A stretch of 64,000 nucleotides of DNA, taken from contig JAXGLZ010000001.1 in the NCBI GenBank assembly GCA_040768925.1, positions 806,001 through 870,000 on the forward strand. The letters are read 5' to 3'. How positions within the stretch are numbered: position 1 is the stretch's first letter; the number at the start of each line of letters is the position of its first letter. This stretch comes from CALNBC01 sp040768925. GTDB lineage: Bacteria; Bacillota; Clostridia; Christensenellales; CALWSW01. Shown here piece by piece: positions 34,019-42,508 of the stretch. Made by a program: the position numbers and the translations under genes. The notes beneath the pieces were generated by a model. The model saw nothing but the letters and a program-made list of their open reading frames with translations, was not told the origin of the DNA and searched no databases.

Positions 34019-35512
34019 ATGTCGCTGACCATCAACAACAGCACGAGGATATCCGGGCTTGCCTCGGGGCTTGAAACAGACACCATCGTCGAGGGCCTGC
34101 TTGCGCAGTACCAGCAAAAGCTGGACAAGCAGTCCCAAACAACCACCAAGCTCGAGTGGACCGCGGAAGCCTACCGCGGGGTCAACACCCTGATCAAGAA
34201 CTTCCGCGAACAATACCTGAGCGCGCTTTCCTCCACAAACATGATGACCGGCGCGGCCTACAGCGATTTTAAGGTGAACATGCTCACCGCAAACGGCGCC
34301 GTGTCGATCGCCGCGTCGCCTTACGCAATCGCCGGGGAGTATACGATCGAAAGCATCGAGCAGCTCGCGGCGGCGGCGAACATCGAAAGCAAGGAAGTTT
34401 TCGCCGGCGCGAAATACAACGGCGAAACAACCCTCGCCGGCCTTGAGCTTGCAAACAAGTTCGAATTCGACGAAAACGGCGAGCTTTCCTTTTCGATCAA
34501 CGAAAAGACCTTCACCTTCGGCAAGGACACCACCATTGCCGAAATGATGCGGCAGGTCAACAATGCGGGAGTCGGCGTGACCATGCGCTTCAGCAGCCTG
34601 AAAAAGGGCTTTTCGCTGACCGCGGACAAGACCGGCAGCCAGAGCGGGATCAAAATCGTCAATCTGAAGGGCAACGCCTTTTCGACGGACGACAGCGCCC
34701 TCGGGATTGCCGAAGGGGTGTATAAGGGACAGGACGCGATCTGCACGATCGAGGGGATGACGGTGACCCAGTCCGCAAACTCCTTCTCGTTTGACGGCAT
34801 CACCTATAGCCTCGCCGCGGAATCGGACACGCCCATCAAGTTCTCCGTTGAGCAGGATTACGAAAAAACCGCGGACAGCATCATCAAGTTCATCGACGCG
34901 TACAACGAGCTGATCGGCGCGCTCCAGGGCAAGGTTTCAGAAAAGGTTTACAGCAAATACACCCCCCTGACCGACGCCCAAAGAAAAGAAATGAAGGAGG
35001 ACGAGATCGTCACCTGGGAGAAATACGCCAAAAGCGGCACACTCCACAACGATTCTTACGTCACCTCCCTGCTTTCCGAGCTCAGAGGCGCTTTTTACGC
35101 CAGGACCGGGGGGCTTTCAAAAAACCTATACGACATCGGCCTGACCACGGGAACCTGGCAGGACGGCGCGAAGATCAAGGTGGACAGGGATAAACTCGTC
35201 GCGTCCCTGAAGGAAGACCCGCAAACCGTCAAGCAGATCTTCGTACAAACCGCGGGGGAGGGCGGGTATTCCGAAAAAGGGCTGATGATCCGCGTCTCCG
35301 ATTTCCTGCTGACGTACACAAAGAACAGCACCGATATCGCGCTGGACAGCCTGGAGGACCGCATTACCCAGTCGAAAGACACGGTCAAGTCTCTCACCGA
35401 GAAAATGGAGGACAAGGAAAAAAACCTTTGGAAGAAGTTTTCTACGATGGAGTCCGCGTTGTCAAGGCTTAACAGCCTTTCCAGCTGGCTTTCCAGCCTG
35501 TTTGCCGGCTGA
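34019..35512 (+). CDS. fliD: Flagellar filament cap FliD (HAP2)
   Basis: 497 residues. N-terminal FliD_N signature TRISGLASGLETDTIVEGLL and coiled coil, central beta domains with STDDSALGI-like loops, and C-terminal helices (KSLTEKMEDKEKNLWKKFSTMESALSRLNSLSSWL in parts) typical of the D0/D1 leg. It caps the filament and folds incoming flagellin. A GGAGGTG lies 7 nt before the ATG. It is followed by fliS, the usual order. Confidence 0.95.
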   Translation: MSLTINNSTRISGLASGLETDTIVEGLLAQYQQKLDKQSQTTTKLEWTAEAYRGVNTLIKNFREQYLSALSSTNMMTGAAYSDFKVNMLTANGAVSIAASPYAIAGEYTIESIEQLAAAANIESKEVFAGAKYNGETTLAGLELANKFEFDENGELSFSINEKTFTFGKDTTIAEMMRQVNNAGVGVTMRFSSLKKGFSLTADKTGSQSGIKIVNLKGNAFSTDDSALGIAEGVYKGQDAICTIEGMTVTQSANSFSFDGITYSLAAESDTPIKFSVEQDYEKTADSIIKFIDAYNELIGALQGKVSEKVYSKYTPLTDAQRKEMKEDEIVTWEKYAKSGTLHNDSYVTSLLSELRGAFYARTGGLSKNLYDIGLTTGTWQDGAKIKVDRDKLVASLKEDPQTVKQIFVQTAGEGGYSEKGLMIRVSDFLLTYTKNSTDIALDSLEDRITQSKDTVKSLTEKMEDKEKNLWKKFSTMESALSRLNSLSSWLSSLFAG

Positions 35513-35664
35513 CCGGCCGCGCGGGGCATCGGCGGGCCCCGAAGGCGGAACAGAGCCGCCCGGCCGGGCGGCGGGCCGCGGAGCCCCGCAAAAGGAAGCG
35601 GAACCTGCGTTGAACAACGGATGGCCCCCGGCGGGCGAATAAAAGAGTTGAGGAGATTTGGATC

Positions 35665-36066
35665 GTGAACACGGCAATAGCGTATCAGAGGTATAAGGAA
35701 CAGGAAGTCAGCACAGCCAATCCCGTGGGCTTGGTGGTCATGCTTTACAACGCCTGCATCAAGCGCCTGAAGCTGGCGCAGATGTCGCTGGACAAGAAGG
35801 ATTTTTCCGAAACGAACACACACCTCAAAAGAGCGCAGGACATCATTTCCGAATTGGTGGCCAGCCTGGACTTAAGATACCAGATCGCGAAGGATTTGAT
35901 GTCGCTTTACGATTTCATGCTCCGCGAGATCGCCAAAATCAACATAACAAAAAACGGAGAGGATATCGAGCCGCTGGTGGAGATGCTTTCCGGCCTCAGG
36001 GATACCTGGGTCCAGGTGGGCAAGACCTGCGGGAACGCCTACGAGGAAGAAGGGGCCGAACCATGA
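35665..36066 (+). CDS. fliS: Flagellin export chaperone FliS
   Basis: 133 residues from GTG 35665 with GAGGAG upstream. Family pattern AIAYQRYKEQEVSTANP, VVMLYNACIKRL, then NTHLKRAQDIISELVASLD. It binds the flagellin C-terminus to prevent premature assembly. The 152-nt gap after fliD is a very GC-rich palindromic stretch. The stop overlaps the next gene by 4 nt. Confidence 0.95.
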   Translation: MNTAIAYQRYKEQEVSTANPVGLVVMLYNACIKRLKLAQMSLDKKDFSETNTHLKRAQDIISELVASLDLRYQIAKDLMSLYDFMLREIAKINITKNGEDIEPLVEMLSGLRDTWVQVGKTCGNAYEEEGAEP

Positions 36067-36497
36067 GCCCGCAGATCGAGGGGGATCTTGCGCGGCTGCT
36101 GGAACTCAAAAAGGAACTGCTGGCCAATTTGCTGTGTTCCTTAAGGCGGTCGGAGGAATTTCTGAAAAGCGGCGATGTGGATTCGTTCAACAGCGAAATG
36201 GACAGCGCAGGCGGAATCCCCGCCGCCGTGGACGAGCTTTCCGCGGCGGAGGCGGGGCTGAGAAGCGGCCTGCCCCCGGCCTTGCGCAACGGGGAGATCG
36301 CGGGGCTGGAAAAAAACATCGCGTTGATCCTCGGGCAGATCCAACTTGCCCAAAAAGCCTGCAAAGACGCGGCCCAGACCCAGCTTTTGCACTTCGGGCG
36401 GCAGATCAAATCCGTTCGCAGCACCCAAAGAGGCATAGAAGGCTATGCCGGGCAGCGTTATAAAAGAGGAGCGGCTTTTATCGACGAAAAAAAATGA
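36063..36497 (+). CDS. FliT-like flagellar chaperone candidate
   Basis: 144 residues, almost entirely helical, with heptad-like Leu spacing (LARLLELKKELLANLLCSLRR in parts). It begins inside the fliS stop. Small helical proteins after fliS are usually FliT chaperones for FliD; sequence identity is low, so position and shape carry the call. The C-terminus is basic. Confidence 0.55.
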   Translation: MSPQIEGDLARLLELKKELLANLLCSLRRSEEFLKSGDVDSFNSEMDSAGGIPAAVDELSAAEAGLRSGLPPALRNGEIAGLEKNIALILGQIQLAQKACKDAAQTQLLHFGRQIKSVRSTQRGIEGYAGQRYKRGAAFIDEKK

Positions 36498-36533
36498 CCG
36501 GCCTAAAAGGCCCGGGTCTTCGGAGCGGAATCC

Positions 36534-36986
36534 ATGAAGGTTGCAGATGTCGGAAAAGTCCCGCAGGGGATGCAGAATGTTTCGACCGTCGGCGGCGCCC
36601 AAACGAGCGCTGGCCAGGGATTTCTGTTCTCCCGGCATATGATGGATTTCAGCCAGGCCCAGCATCAAAAATACATAGAGGACCTGAAGGACCGGATCTT
36701 CCGCCAGGGCGAAACCATCAAACGCAAAGCGGATCTCGGCGAATTCGCCCAGTACCGCAAGCTGATCGCGGAGCTGCTTGAAGTCGTCGCGGGGAACGCC
36801 TACGCCTGCGCAAAAACCAGCGCCCTGGACGCGAAGGGCAGGCGGAACGTGTTTGTTCTGATCAGGAAGATCAACGTCCGGCTGGACGAAATGGCCCAGC
36901 AGATCCTGCAAGACCAGAAGGAAAATCTTCGTCTGCTTGAGATGGTGGACGACATCCGCGGTTTGCTGCTGGATATATTGCTATGA
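36534..36986 (+). CDS. YaaR-family protein (DUF327)
   Basis: 150 residues. Family landmarks are the short MKVADVGK start, FRQGETIKRKADLGEFAQYRKLIAELLE, and the closing ENLRLLEMVDDIRGLLLDIL. YaaR proteins are small helical proteins of unknown biochemical role, often near motility or sporulation genes. Here the gene lies between the FliT-like gene and cheW. GGAG lies about 10 nt before the ATG. Confidence 0.88.
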   Translation: MKVADVGKVPQGMQNVSTVGGAQTSAGQGFLFSRHMMDFSQAQHQKYIEDLKDRIFRQGETIKRKADLGEFAQYRKLIAELLEVVAGNAYACAKTSALDAKGRRNVFVLIRKINVRLDEMAQQILQDQKENLRLLEMVDDIRGLLLDILL

Positions 36987-37022
36987 TGATATCCTATTGA
37001 ACATACGAGAGGAGAGTATTCA

Positions 37023-37514
37023 ATGGAGGTCAAGGAGGAGCTCCTGGAACAGCAGGAGGACACCCAGCACGGCAGGTATCTCACGTTCAATCTCGGGGAA
37101 GAAGTCTTCGGGTTGGAGATACGATACGTTACCGAGATCATCGGCCTTCAGCCGATCACAAAAATCCCCGAAGTCGCTTCGTACATCAAGGGCGTCATCA
37201 ACCTGAGGGGCAAAATCATTCCCGTGATCGACATGAGGCTCAAATTCGGCAAGGAACCCGAGGAATACACGGACAGGACCTGCATCGTCGTGATCGACAC
37301 CGAGGAGGTTGTGGTCGGCCTGATCGTGGACAAGGTTTCCGAAGTCATGTCGATCGACGACGAGGACGTCGTTCCCCCGCCCGATCAGCGGACCGGCATC
37401 CGCAACCGCTATATCAAGGGCATCGGCAAGGTGGACGGCAACGTCAAGCTGCTGCTGGATTGCCAAACGCTGCTGGACACCGACGAGACCCAGGAAATCA
37501 GCACGATGATGTAG
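37023..37514 (+). CDS. cheW: Chemotaxis coupling protein CheW
   Basis: 163 residues with the two-lobed CheW barrel: YLTFNLGEEVFGLEIRYVTEI, KGVINLRGKIIPVIDMRLKFG and the later YIKGIGKVDGNVKLLLDC. It links receptors to CheA. GAGAGGAGAG lies just before the ATG. It ends the FliK-to-CheW gene run and is followed by repeat R2. Confidence 0.96.
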   Translation: MEVKEELLEQQEDTQHGRYLTFNLGEEVFGLEIRYVTEIIGLQPITKIPEVASYIKGVINLRGKIIPVIDMRLKFGKEPEEYTDRTCIVVIDTEEVVVGLIVDKVSEVMSIDDEDVVPPPDQRTGIRNRYIKGIGKVDGNVKLLLDCQTLLDTDETQEISTMM

Positions 37515-37577
37515 ATGCAAGCGCAAAGCGGTCCGGCGGCGGCCGCAACCCAAAAATCGATTGCCGATAAAAGGGGA

Positions 37578-37801
37578 TCAGGGGCAGTTTTCGCCCCTCA
37601 GGCTATCGAAAAACCCTATCCTGGGGGTTTCAGGGGCCGCAGCCCCTGAGCTTTAATCAAAACTGACGACATGTGCGTCAGTTTTGCCGTACTATTTCGG
37701 CCACTTATGGCCGAAATTTCCCCGCGCGAAGCGAAAACCCTCCGGCGAAAAAGGCCCGCAGGCCTTTTTTGACGCCTGAAGGGCCATTTTCGCCCCTGAT
37801 T
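37578..37801 (+). repeat. Modular intergenic repeat, copy R2 (shortest form)
   Basis: Direct orientation. It contains CCCTATC-TGGGGG, TTTCAGGGGCC, the hairpin AAAACTGACG-ACATGT-GCGTCAGTTTT, CCGTACTATTTCGGCC..GGCCGAAATTT, GCGCGAAGCGAAAA and the GGCCCGCAGGCC hairpin. Neither internal module site is occupied, so this copy serves as the empty reference. Flanking hairpins AGGGGC..GCCCCT (37580-37598) and AGGGC..GCCCCT (37780-37797) share the TTTTCGCCCCT half. It fills most of the 407-nt gap between cheW and cheB. Confidence 0.8.
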
Positions 37802-37921
37802 CTTGGCGAAAAGGGCGAAATGCGCCGGCAGCCGACGCCGATAACCCGTGTTCCACACGGGAAGGGAAGCGTTTCAGGCGGGCGGCCGCCTTGAAGATAG
37901 ATCAAAAGGTTGTGTGAACAT

Positions 37922-38956
37922 ATGGGTACAAGAAAGATTCGCGTGCTGGTTGTGGACGATTCCCTGTTCGTGCGGGAGTTCATTGCCGCCGGCTTATCCG
38001 AGGATGCCGGGATCGAGGTGGCGGGCAAGGCCGTCAGCGCCTTTGACGCCCGGGACAAGATCTCCGGCCTTCGCCCGGATGTCATGACGCTGGATATCAA
38101 CATGCCCCAGATGGACGGGATCGAGTTCCTTCGGCAGCTGATGCCCCGGCATCCTCTGCCCGTGGTGGTTGTCAGCTCGGTCAGCGGGCGCGTTTTCGAC
38201 GCCCTCAACGCCGGGGCCGTGGATTTCATCACAAAATCCGCCCTCAGGGACGAACAGGAGAAAAGGCGCTTTATCGTCGAGCTGGCCACAAAAATCAAGA
38301 TCGCCTCCATCGCGAAAGTCAGCCGGAACAAAAACGCCGCGGCAATAGGCGCGCACTCCGCCGAAAGCACGGCGAGCCCGGCCGGAAACGGGATCATCGC
38401 CATCGGCGCCTCAACGGGCGGAACCGAGGCGACCCAAACCATATTGAAGGATCTGGGCAGGGATTTGCCGGGGATCGTCGTCGTTCAGCACATGCCCCCG
38501 GTATTCACAAGGCTGTATGCCGAGCGGCTGAACAATATCTGCGCCATCGAGGTCAAAGAAGCGGAAGACGGCGACGCCGTCCTTCCCGGCCGGGCGCTGA
38601 TCGCCAAAGGCGGGCTGCACATGACCGTCGTGCGCAAGAGCGGCGGATTTTTTGTCGAATGCCGCGAGGGCGAAAAGATCAACGGCCATTGCCCGTCCGT
38701 GGACGCGCTGTTTTCCTCGATCGCGAAGCTCAAAGGCCAAAAAAGCCTGGGAATCCTCCTCACCGGCATGGGCAGCGACGGCGCAAAGGGCCTGCTGGAG
38801 ATGAAAAACGCCGGGGCGAGAACCTTTGGCCAGGACCAGCAGACTTGCGTGGTTTACGGCATGCCCGCGGTGGCGCAAAAAATCGGCGCCGTGAATGTGC
38901 AGCTCCCGATCCAGGAAATGGCCGCAAAAATATACGAGTGGCACGGAAGGCTTTGA
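37922..38956 (+). CDS. cheB: Chemotaxis protein-glutamate methylesterase CheB
   Basis: 344 residues from ATG 37922; AAAAGG lies 12 nt upstream and the frame also opens at a TTG 12 nt earlier. The receiver domain has DD in VLVVDDSLFVRE, acceptor Asp in TLDINMPQMDG and Lys in FITKSA. A linker of about 35 residues follows. The methylesterase domain has the Ser in IGASTGGTEA, the His in VVQHMPP and the Asp in LLTGMGSDGAKGL. It demethylates or deamidates receptors for adaptation. It stands between repeats R2 and R3, which are in opposite orientation, and no cheR is in the window. Confidence 0.95.
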   Translation: MGTRKIRVLVVDDSLFVREFIAAGLSEDAGIEVAGKAVSAFDARDKISGLRPDVMTLDINMPQMDGIEFLRQLMPRHPLPVVVVSSVSGRVFDALNAGAVDFITKSALRDEQEKRRFIVELATKIKIASIAKVSRNKNAAAIGAHSAESTASPAGNGIIAIGASTGGTEATQTILKDLGRDLPGIVVVQHMPPVFTRLYAERLNNICAIEVKEAEDGDAVLPGRALIAKGGLHMTVVRKSGGFFVECREGEKINGHCPSVDALFSSIAKLKGQKSLGILLTGMGSDGAKGLLEMKNAGARTFGQDQQTCVVYGMPAVAQKIGAVNVQLPIQEMAAKIYEWHGRL

Positions 38957-39205
38957 TTCGCCAATGCCTGAGAGCGTCAACGCGGCCGCTTCGCCGGCTG
39001 GCTTTTCGCTGAAGCGCAAGGCTGTCGGGCGCAGCCGGCATCCTTTTTCGATGAAGTGCGGAATCTGTGATTCCGGCGAGGGAAATTTCGGGCATAACCG
39101 CCCGAAATAGTGCGGCAAAACGGATTGAAGCCCGGGGGCTTCGGCCCCCCTGAAACCCCGGGATAGGGTTTTTTGCCGCCTGAGGGCTTTGGTTCAGCCA
39201 AAGCC
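38949..39205 (-). repeat. Modular intergenic repeat, copy R3
   Basis: Read on the minus strand: CCCTATCCCGGGG, TTTCAGGGGGGCC, TTTTGCCGCACTATTTCGGGC, then the 53-nt module (39025-39077) at the second site, then TTGCGCTTCAGCGAAAA and GCGAAGCGGCCGCG. The first hairpin site is collapsed. Flanking repeats are GGCTTTGATTCGCCAATGCC (38949-38968, running into the cheB stop) and a 21-nt perfect hairpin at 39185-39205. Confidence 0.75.
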
Positions 39206-39210
39206 TTTTT
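39185..39210 (+). terminator. Terminator downstream of cheB
   Basis: GGCTTTGG, 5-nt loop, CCAAAGCC, then TTTTT. A degraded copy lies at the end of cheB, on the other side of repeat R3. Confidence 0.8.
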
Positions 39211-39232
39211 CGGATGTTTTTTGCGAATCGGC

Positions 39233-39259
39233 TAAAGTCCCCGCGGTTTTGGCCGATAG
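39233..39259 (+). promoter_or_regulatory. Sigma-28 promoter of the transglycosylase gene
   Basis: TAAA (39233-39236), 15 nt, GCCGATAG (39252-39259). Transcription would begin about 39266, at or next to the ATG at 39267, so the message may be leaderless. Confidence 0.75.
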
Positions 39260-39266
39260 AAGTAAT

Positions 39267-39911
39267 ATGTTTAGTGTCGAGAGCATCTATCAGTCCAAGC
39301 TGGAAAAATTCCAGAGCGCCGCGCAAACCGGCGCCGCAAAGCTCGGGTCTTCCCCCGGGGTTTTTGCCGATTTGCTGAGCGCGATCGGCGAAAGGCTCGC
39401 ACCGCAGCGGGCGGAGGAGGCTTCCGGCTGCCTGACGGGCGCTCTTTCCAACAGGTCGCTCAGCGGGGCGGACTGGTCTTTTGCGGGAACGGCGCAGGGC
39501 ATAGAAGCCGCCGTCGGCAGCTCGGCCAAAAGTACCGGGCTGGACGAAGACCTCATCCGCGCGGTGATCCGGGCGGAATCCTCCTTCAGGACGGACGCGG
39601 TTTCCAGCTGCGGGGCGATGGGGCTGATGCAGCTGATGCCGAAAACCGCCGAAGAAATGGGGGTCAGCGACCCCTTCGACGCCCGGCAGAACGTGCTGGG
39701 CGGCGCCGGGTATCTCAAAAAACTCGTGAACAGATTCGGCGACGTCCGCCTTGCCCTCGCGGCTTACAACACCGGCCAGGGAAGGATTTCCGCCTTGGGG
39801 ATCACCGACGCGGACGACCCCGAACAGTACGCAAGGATTTCCCCCGGGGTTCGGGGTTATGTGGACAAGGTGCTGGGTTATTGGGAAGACTTCGAAAATT
39901 CTCAGGGCTGA
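39267..39911 (+). CDS. Lytic transglycosylase (SLT domain), flagellar locus
   Basis: 214 residues. Residues 1-90 are poorly conserved and carry no signal peptide. The SLT domain (about 95-205) has catalytic Glu in AVIRAESSF, SCGAMGLMQLMPKTAEEMG, the ARQNVLGGAGYLKKL segment and LALAAYNTGQG. It cleaves peptidoglycan glycan strands, probably to let the rod pass, since it sits directly before flgB (FlgJ-like role). No ribosome site is clear; the nearby sigma-28 start suggests leaderless translation from ATG 39267. Confidence 0.92.
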   Translation: MFSVESIYQSKLEKFQSAAQTGAAKLGSSPGVFADLLSAIGERLAPQRAEEASGCLTGALSNRSLSGADWSFAGTAQGIEAAVGSSAKSTGLDEDLIRAVIRAESSFRTDAVSSCGAMGLMQLMPKTAEEMGVSDPFDARQNVLGGAGYLKKLVNRFGDVRLALAAYNTGQGRISALGITDADDPEQYARISPGVRGYVDKVLGYWEDFENSQG

Positions 39912-39924
39912 AACGAGGTAAATC

Positions 39925-40332
39925 ATGCTCAACGATGCGTTCAAAGGCATAGACCTGCTGCAAAAAGGGCTGGACGCGGCCTGGACCAGAAACAGCGTGA
40001 TCACGAACAACATCGCGAATGTGGACACCCCCGGCTTCAAAAGTTCCTCCGTCGAGTTTGAAGCCGCGATGAAGCGCGCCATGGAAGCGGAATCGGGGGG
40101 ATTCGCCGCCAAGACCACCAGCGCCAAACATTTTGATTTTTCTTCGGACTCAACAGAGAAGGTAAAACCTGCCGTCGTGGCGAATACTAGTACAAGCTAT
40201 CGTTCCGACGGAAATAATGTCGATATCGACTACGAGAGCATCGAGCTTGCCAAGAACACGTTCTGGTATTATTCGATGATCGAGCAGGTTTCCAGCGAAT
40301 TCGCAAAACTCAGAGCAGTGATCAGCGGATAA
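39925..40332 (+). CDS. flgB: Flagellar basal-body rod protein FlgB
   Basis: 135 residues. Rod signature near the N-terminus is RNSVITNNIANVDTPGFKSSSVEFEAAM, and the C-terminal half has NNVDIDYESIELAKNTFWYY. It forms the proximal rod. First of flgB-flgC-fliE, GAGG 8 nt before the ATG, 13 nt after the transglycosylase. Confidence 0.96.
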   Translation: MLNDAFKGIDLLQKGLDAAWTRNSVITNNIANVDTPGFKSSSVEFEAAMKRAMEAESGGFAAKTTSAKHFDFSSDSTEKVKPAVVANTSTSYRSDGNNVDIDYESIELAKNTFWYYSMIEQVSSEFAKLRAVISG

Positions 40333-40347
40333 CGGAAGGGAGCGATC

Positions 40348-40767
40348 ATGGGTTTTTTATCTTCGATTGACATCAGCGGTTCCGCCCTGACGGCCCAGCG
40401 CCTGCGGATGGACGTGATCAGCGGCAACATCGCCAACGCCGAAACCGCCGAAACCGAAACCGGCGACCCGTACCGCCGGCGGGTCTGCGTTCTGAACGAG
40501 CGCAAATCTTTTTCCGCGGAGCTCGGCCAGGCGATGAGCGCGGGGGTAAAGGTGAGCCGGATCATTGAGGACGCTTCGGATTTTGAGCTGGAATACGACC
40601 CGGACAGCCCCCTGGCGGACGCGAACGGTTATGTCCGCATGCCCAATGTGGACGAGGTCGAGGAACTGATCGACCTGATTTCCGCCACCCGTTCCTATGA
40701 GGCGAACATCACCGCCCTGAACGCCACCAAAAGCATGGCGCTCAAAGCACTGGAAATCAGGGGCTGA
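40348..40767 (+). CDS. flgC: Flagellar basal-body rod protein FlgC
   Basis: 139 residues. N-terminal SSIDISGSALTAQRLRMDVISGNIANAET and C-terminal GYVRMPNVDEVEELIDLISATRSYEANITALNATKSM are typical of FlgC. Proximal rod subunit, encoded 15 nt after flgB with GGAAGGGAG upstream. Confidence 0.96.
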   Translation: MGFLSSIDISGSALTAQRLRMDVISGNIANAETAETETGDPYRRRVCVLNERKSFSAELGQAMSAGVKVSRIIEDASDFELEYDPDSPLADANGYVRMPNVDEVEELIDLISATRSYEANITALNATKSMALKALEIRG

Positions 40768-40792
40768 CCCCCATAAAGAAAGGACGTAACCC

Positions 40793-41092
40793 ATGAGCAT
40801 TGAGTCGATCAGCGGCGTTCTGGCGAGCGCCCAGGGGTTTGCGCGGCCGGATGGCGCCCAGCAAAAAAGCCAGGGCGGCTTTTCAAACGTCCTCAGCGAC
40901 GCGATCAATTCCATCAAAGAGAGCGAGGCCCGGGCCGACCAGGCCCAGGCGGCGATACTGACGGGCGATTCCGCGGATCTGCACACCGCGCTGATTTCCG
41001 CCCTGAAAGCCGAAACCGCCATAAGCTATACCGTGGAAATCCGGAACAGGATTCTTGAGGCATACAACAACATCATGAATATGCAGGTATAA
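40793..41092 (+). CDS. fliE: Flagellar hook-basal body protein FliE
   Basis: 99 residues, the family length. Pattern FSNVLSDAINSIKESEARADQAQAAILTGDSADLHTALISALKAETAISYTVEIRNRILEAYNNIMNMQV in outline, joining the MS ring to the rod. Unlike Bacillus, fliF does not follow; fliO begins 110 nt on, after an AT-rich gap with a TTGACG at 41141 that lacks a well-spaced -10 box. Confidence 0.95.
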   Translation: MSIESISGVLASAQGFARPDGAQQKSQGGFSNVLSDAINSIKESEARADQAQAAILTGDSADLHTALISALKAETAISYTVEIRNRILEAYNNIMNMQV

Positions 41093-41201
41093 TTGGGCAA
41101 CATTTACTGCTGTTCCCATATTACGACAAAATAATACAATTTGACGTTTCAAAAAAATTGAATTCGTTATATACTCTAATGTAGGCCAGGAAAGAGAAAT
41201 C

Positions 41202-41687
41202 ATGGAAAGATTTTGGACTACATTTTTTTATATTGTCGTCATGGCGGCTGTTCTCGTGGCTGCTTATTTGACCACGAGGTTTTTGGCCCAAAAGAGCAGG
41301 AGGATGAGCAGCCGGCATATCCGCATGCACGACAGCATGATGATCGGAAGGGACAAGCACATCGCCGTCATCGAAGTGGCGGGCAAAACCCTGCTGATCG
41401 GCATCACAAACCAGTCGATCAACGTGCTGGCCGATATTGACGCGAACGCGCTTAAAAACGCCCCGGAAGAAACGGGCGCGCCGAAGCCGAAGGGCTTTGC
41501 CGCCCGGACTGCCGGATTTTTTGCCGGAATGAAGGACGCGCCCAAAAACCTGAGCGCGGCGCGGACGCGGATGAAAAAAACCCGCCGGGAAAAGCCCGCC
41601 GAGGACGGAGATTTTTTGCGCCAGATGGACGAAGCGATCAAAAAAAGAAAAAGCCTCGCGGACGAACCGGGCGGGGAGGAAGAATGA
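41202..41687 (+). CDS. fliO: Flagellar export protein FliO
   Basis: 161 residues. One N-terminal membrane segment (about 7-28), then the short conserved FliO core DSMMIGRDKHIAVIEVAGKTLLIGIT and a basic, disordered C-terminus. It helps assemble the FliP ring. The stop overlaps fliP by 4 nt. Confidence 0.85.
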   Translation: MERFWTTFFYIVVMAAVLVAAYLTTRFLAQKSRRMSSRHIRMHDSMMIGRDKHIAVIEVAGKTLLIGITNQSINVLADIDANALKNAPEETGAPKPKGFAARTAGFFAGMKDAPKNLSAARTRMKKTRREKPAEDGDFLRQMDEAIKKRKSLADEPGGEEE

Positions 41688-42466
41688 AAAAAGCCCTCCT
41701 TGTCTTCATGGCCGTGGCGCTGATCGCGCTGCTCGCGGGCTGCTCGTCCCTCGCGCCGGAGGCGAGCGCCGCCCCCGGCGAAGAAACGGGCGCCGCTTCG
41801 GAAGAAAGCTCCGGGCTGCTGGACGAGCTGGGCGGAGACCGGTCGGAAACGGTGCAGATCCTGCTGCTGATCACCGTACTTGGGGTGCTGCCGTCCATAT
41901 TGATCATGCTGACCTGCTTCCCCAGGATCATCATCGTGCTTTCCCTGATCCGAAACGGCCTGGGCCTTCAGAGCATGCCGCCCAACCAGGTGCTGATCGC
42001 GCTGGCGCTTTTTCTGACTTTGTTCGTCATGAATCCGGTGATCAGCGAGATCAACGAGGTGGCCTACAAGCCCTATATCGAGGAGAGGATCGACGAAGAC
42101 CAGGCCCTTGAGCTTGCGATGCAGCCCGTCCGCGCGTATATGTTCAAGCAGACCTATGAGGACGATCTGGGCTATTTCGTTTCCGCCGCGAACCTGACGG
42201 ACGAGATCCAAAGCGTGGATGATATCCCGAACGCGGTGCTGATCCCCGCCTATATGACCAGCGAGATCAAGCGCGGCTTTTCGATCGGGTTCTTCCTGTA
42301 TATTCCTTTTGTCGTGATCGATATGATCGTGGCCAGCGTATTGATGTCGATGGGAATGATGATGCTTCCGCCGACGGTCATCTCGCTGCCCTTTAAACTG
42401 CTGCTGTTCGTTTTGGTGGACGGCTGGATGCTTACGGTTCAAACCCTGATCGGCAGCTTTGGGTAG
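41684..42466 (+). CDS. fliP: Flagellar export gate protein FliP
   Basis: 260 residues. The core is complete: ILIMLTCFPRIIIVLSLIRNGLGLQSMPPNQVL, LALFLTLFVMNPV and GFFLYIPFVVIDMIVASVLMSMGMMMLPP (in parts). The N-terminus is unusual: a signal with LLAGCSS, a textbook lipobox with Cys20, then a 30-residue acidic/Ala-rich spacer. FliP is the pentameric gate of the export apparatus; in other bacteria its signal peptide is cleaved by signal peptidase I. If the lipobox is used, the N-terminus would be lipid anchored. Confidence 0.95.
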   Translation: MKKALLVFMAVALIALLAGCSSLAPEASAAPGEETGAASEESSGLLDELGGDRSETVQILLLITVLGVLPSILIMLTCFPRIIIVLSLIRNGLGLQSMPPNQVLIALALFLTLFVMNPVISEINEVAYKPYIEERIDEDQALELAMQPVRAYMFKQTYEDDLGYFVSAANLTDEIQSVDDIPNAVLIPAYMTSEIKRGFSIGFFLYIPFVVIDMIVASVLMSMGMMMLPPTVISLPFKLLLFVLVDGWMLTVQTLIGSFG

Positions 42467-42508
42467 CTGCCGGTTTAGCGGCGATCAGGGAGCAAAGGAG
42501 GGGGAAGC

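Noticed and set aside
37561..37568. GCCGATAA as a further sigma-28 -10 box upstream of cheB
   Set aside because: The position 15 nt upstream reads CGCA/GCAA rather than TAAA, and the site is followed by repeat R2 with hairpins before cheB.
41141..41175. Sigma-A promoter before fliO (TTGACG with TATACT)
   Set aside because: The spacing is about 23 nt, too long; closer AT-rich hexamers do not match well.
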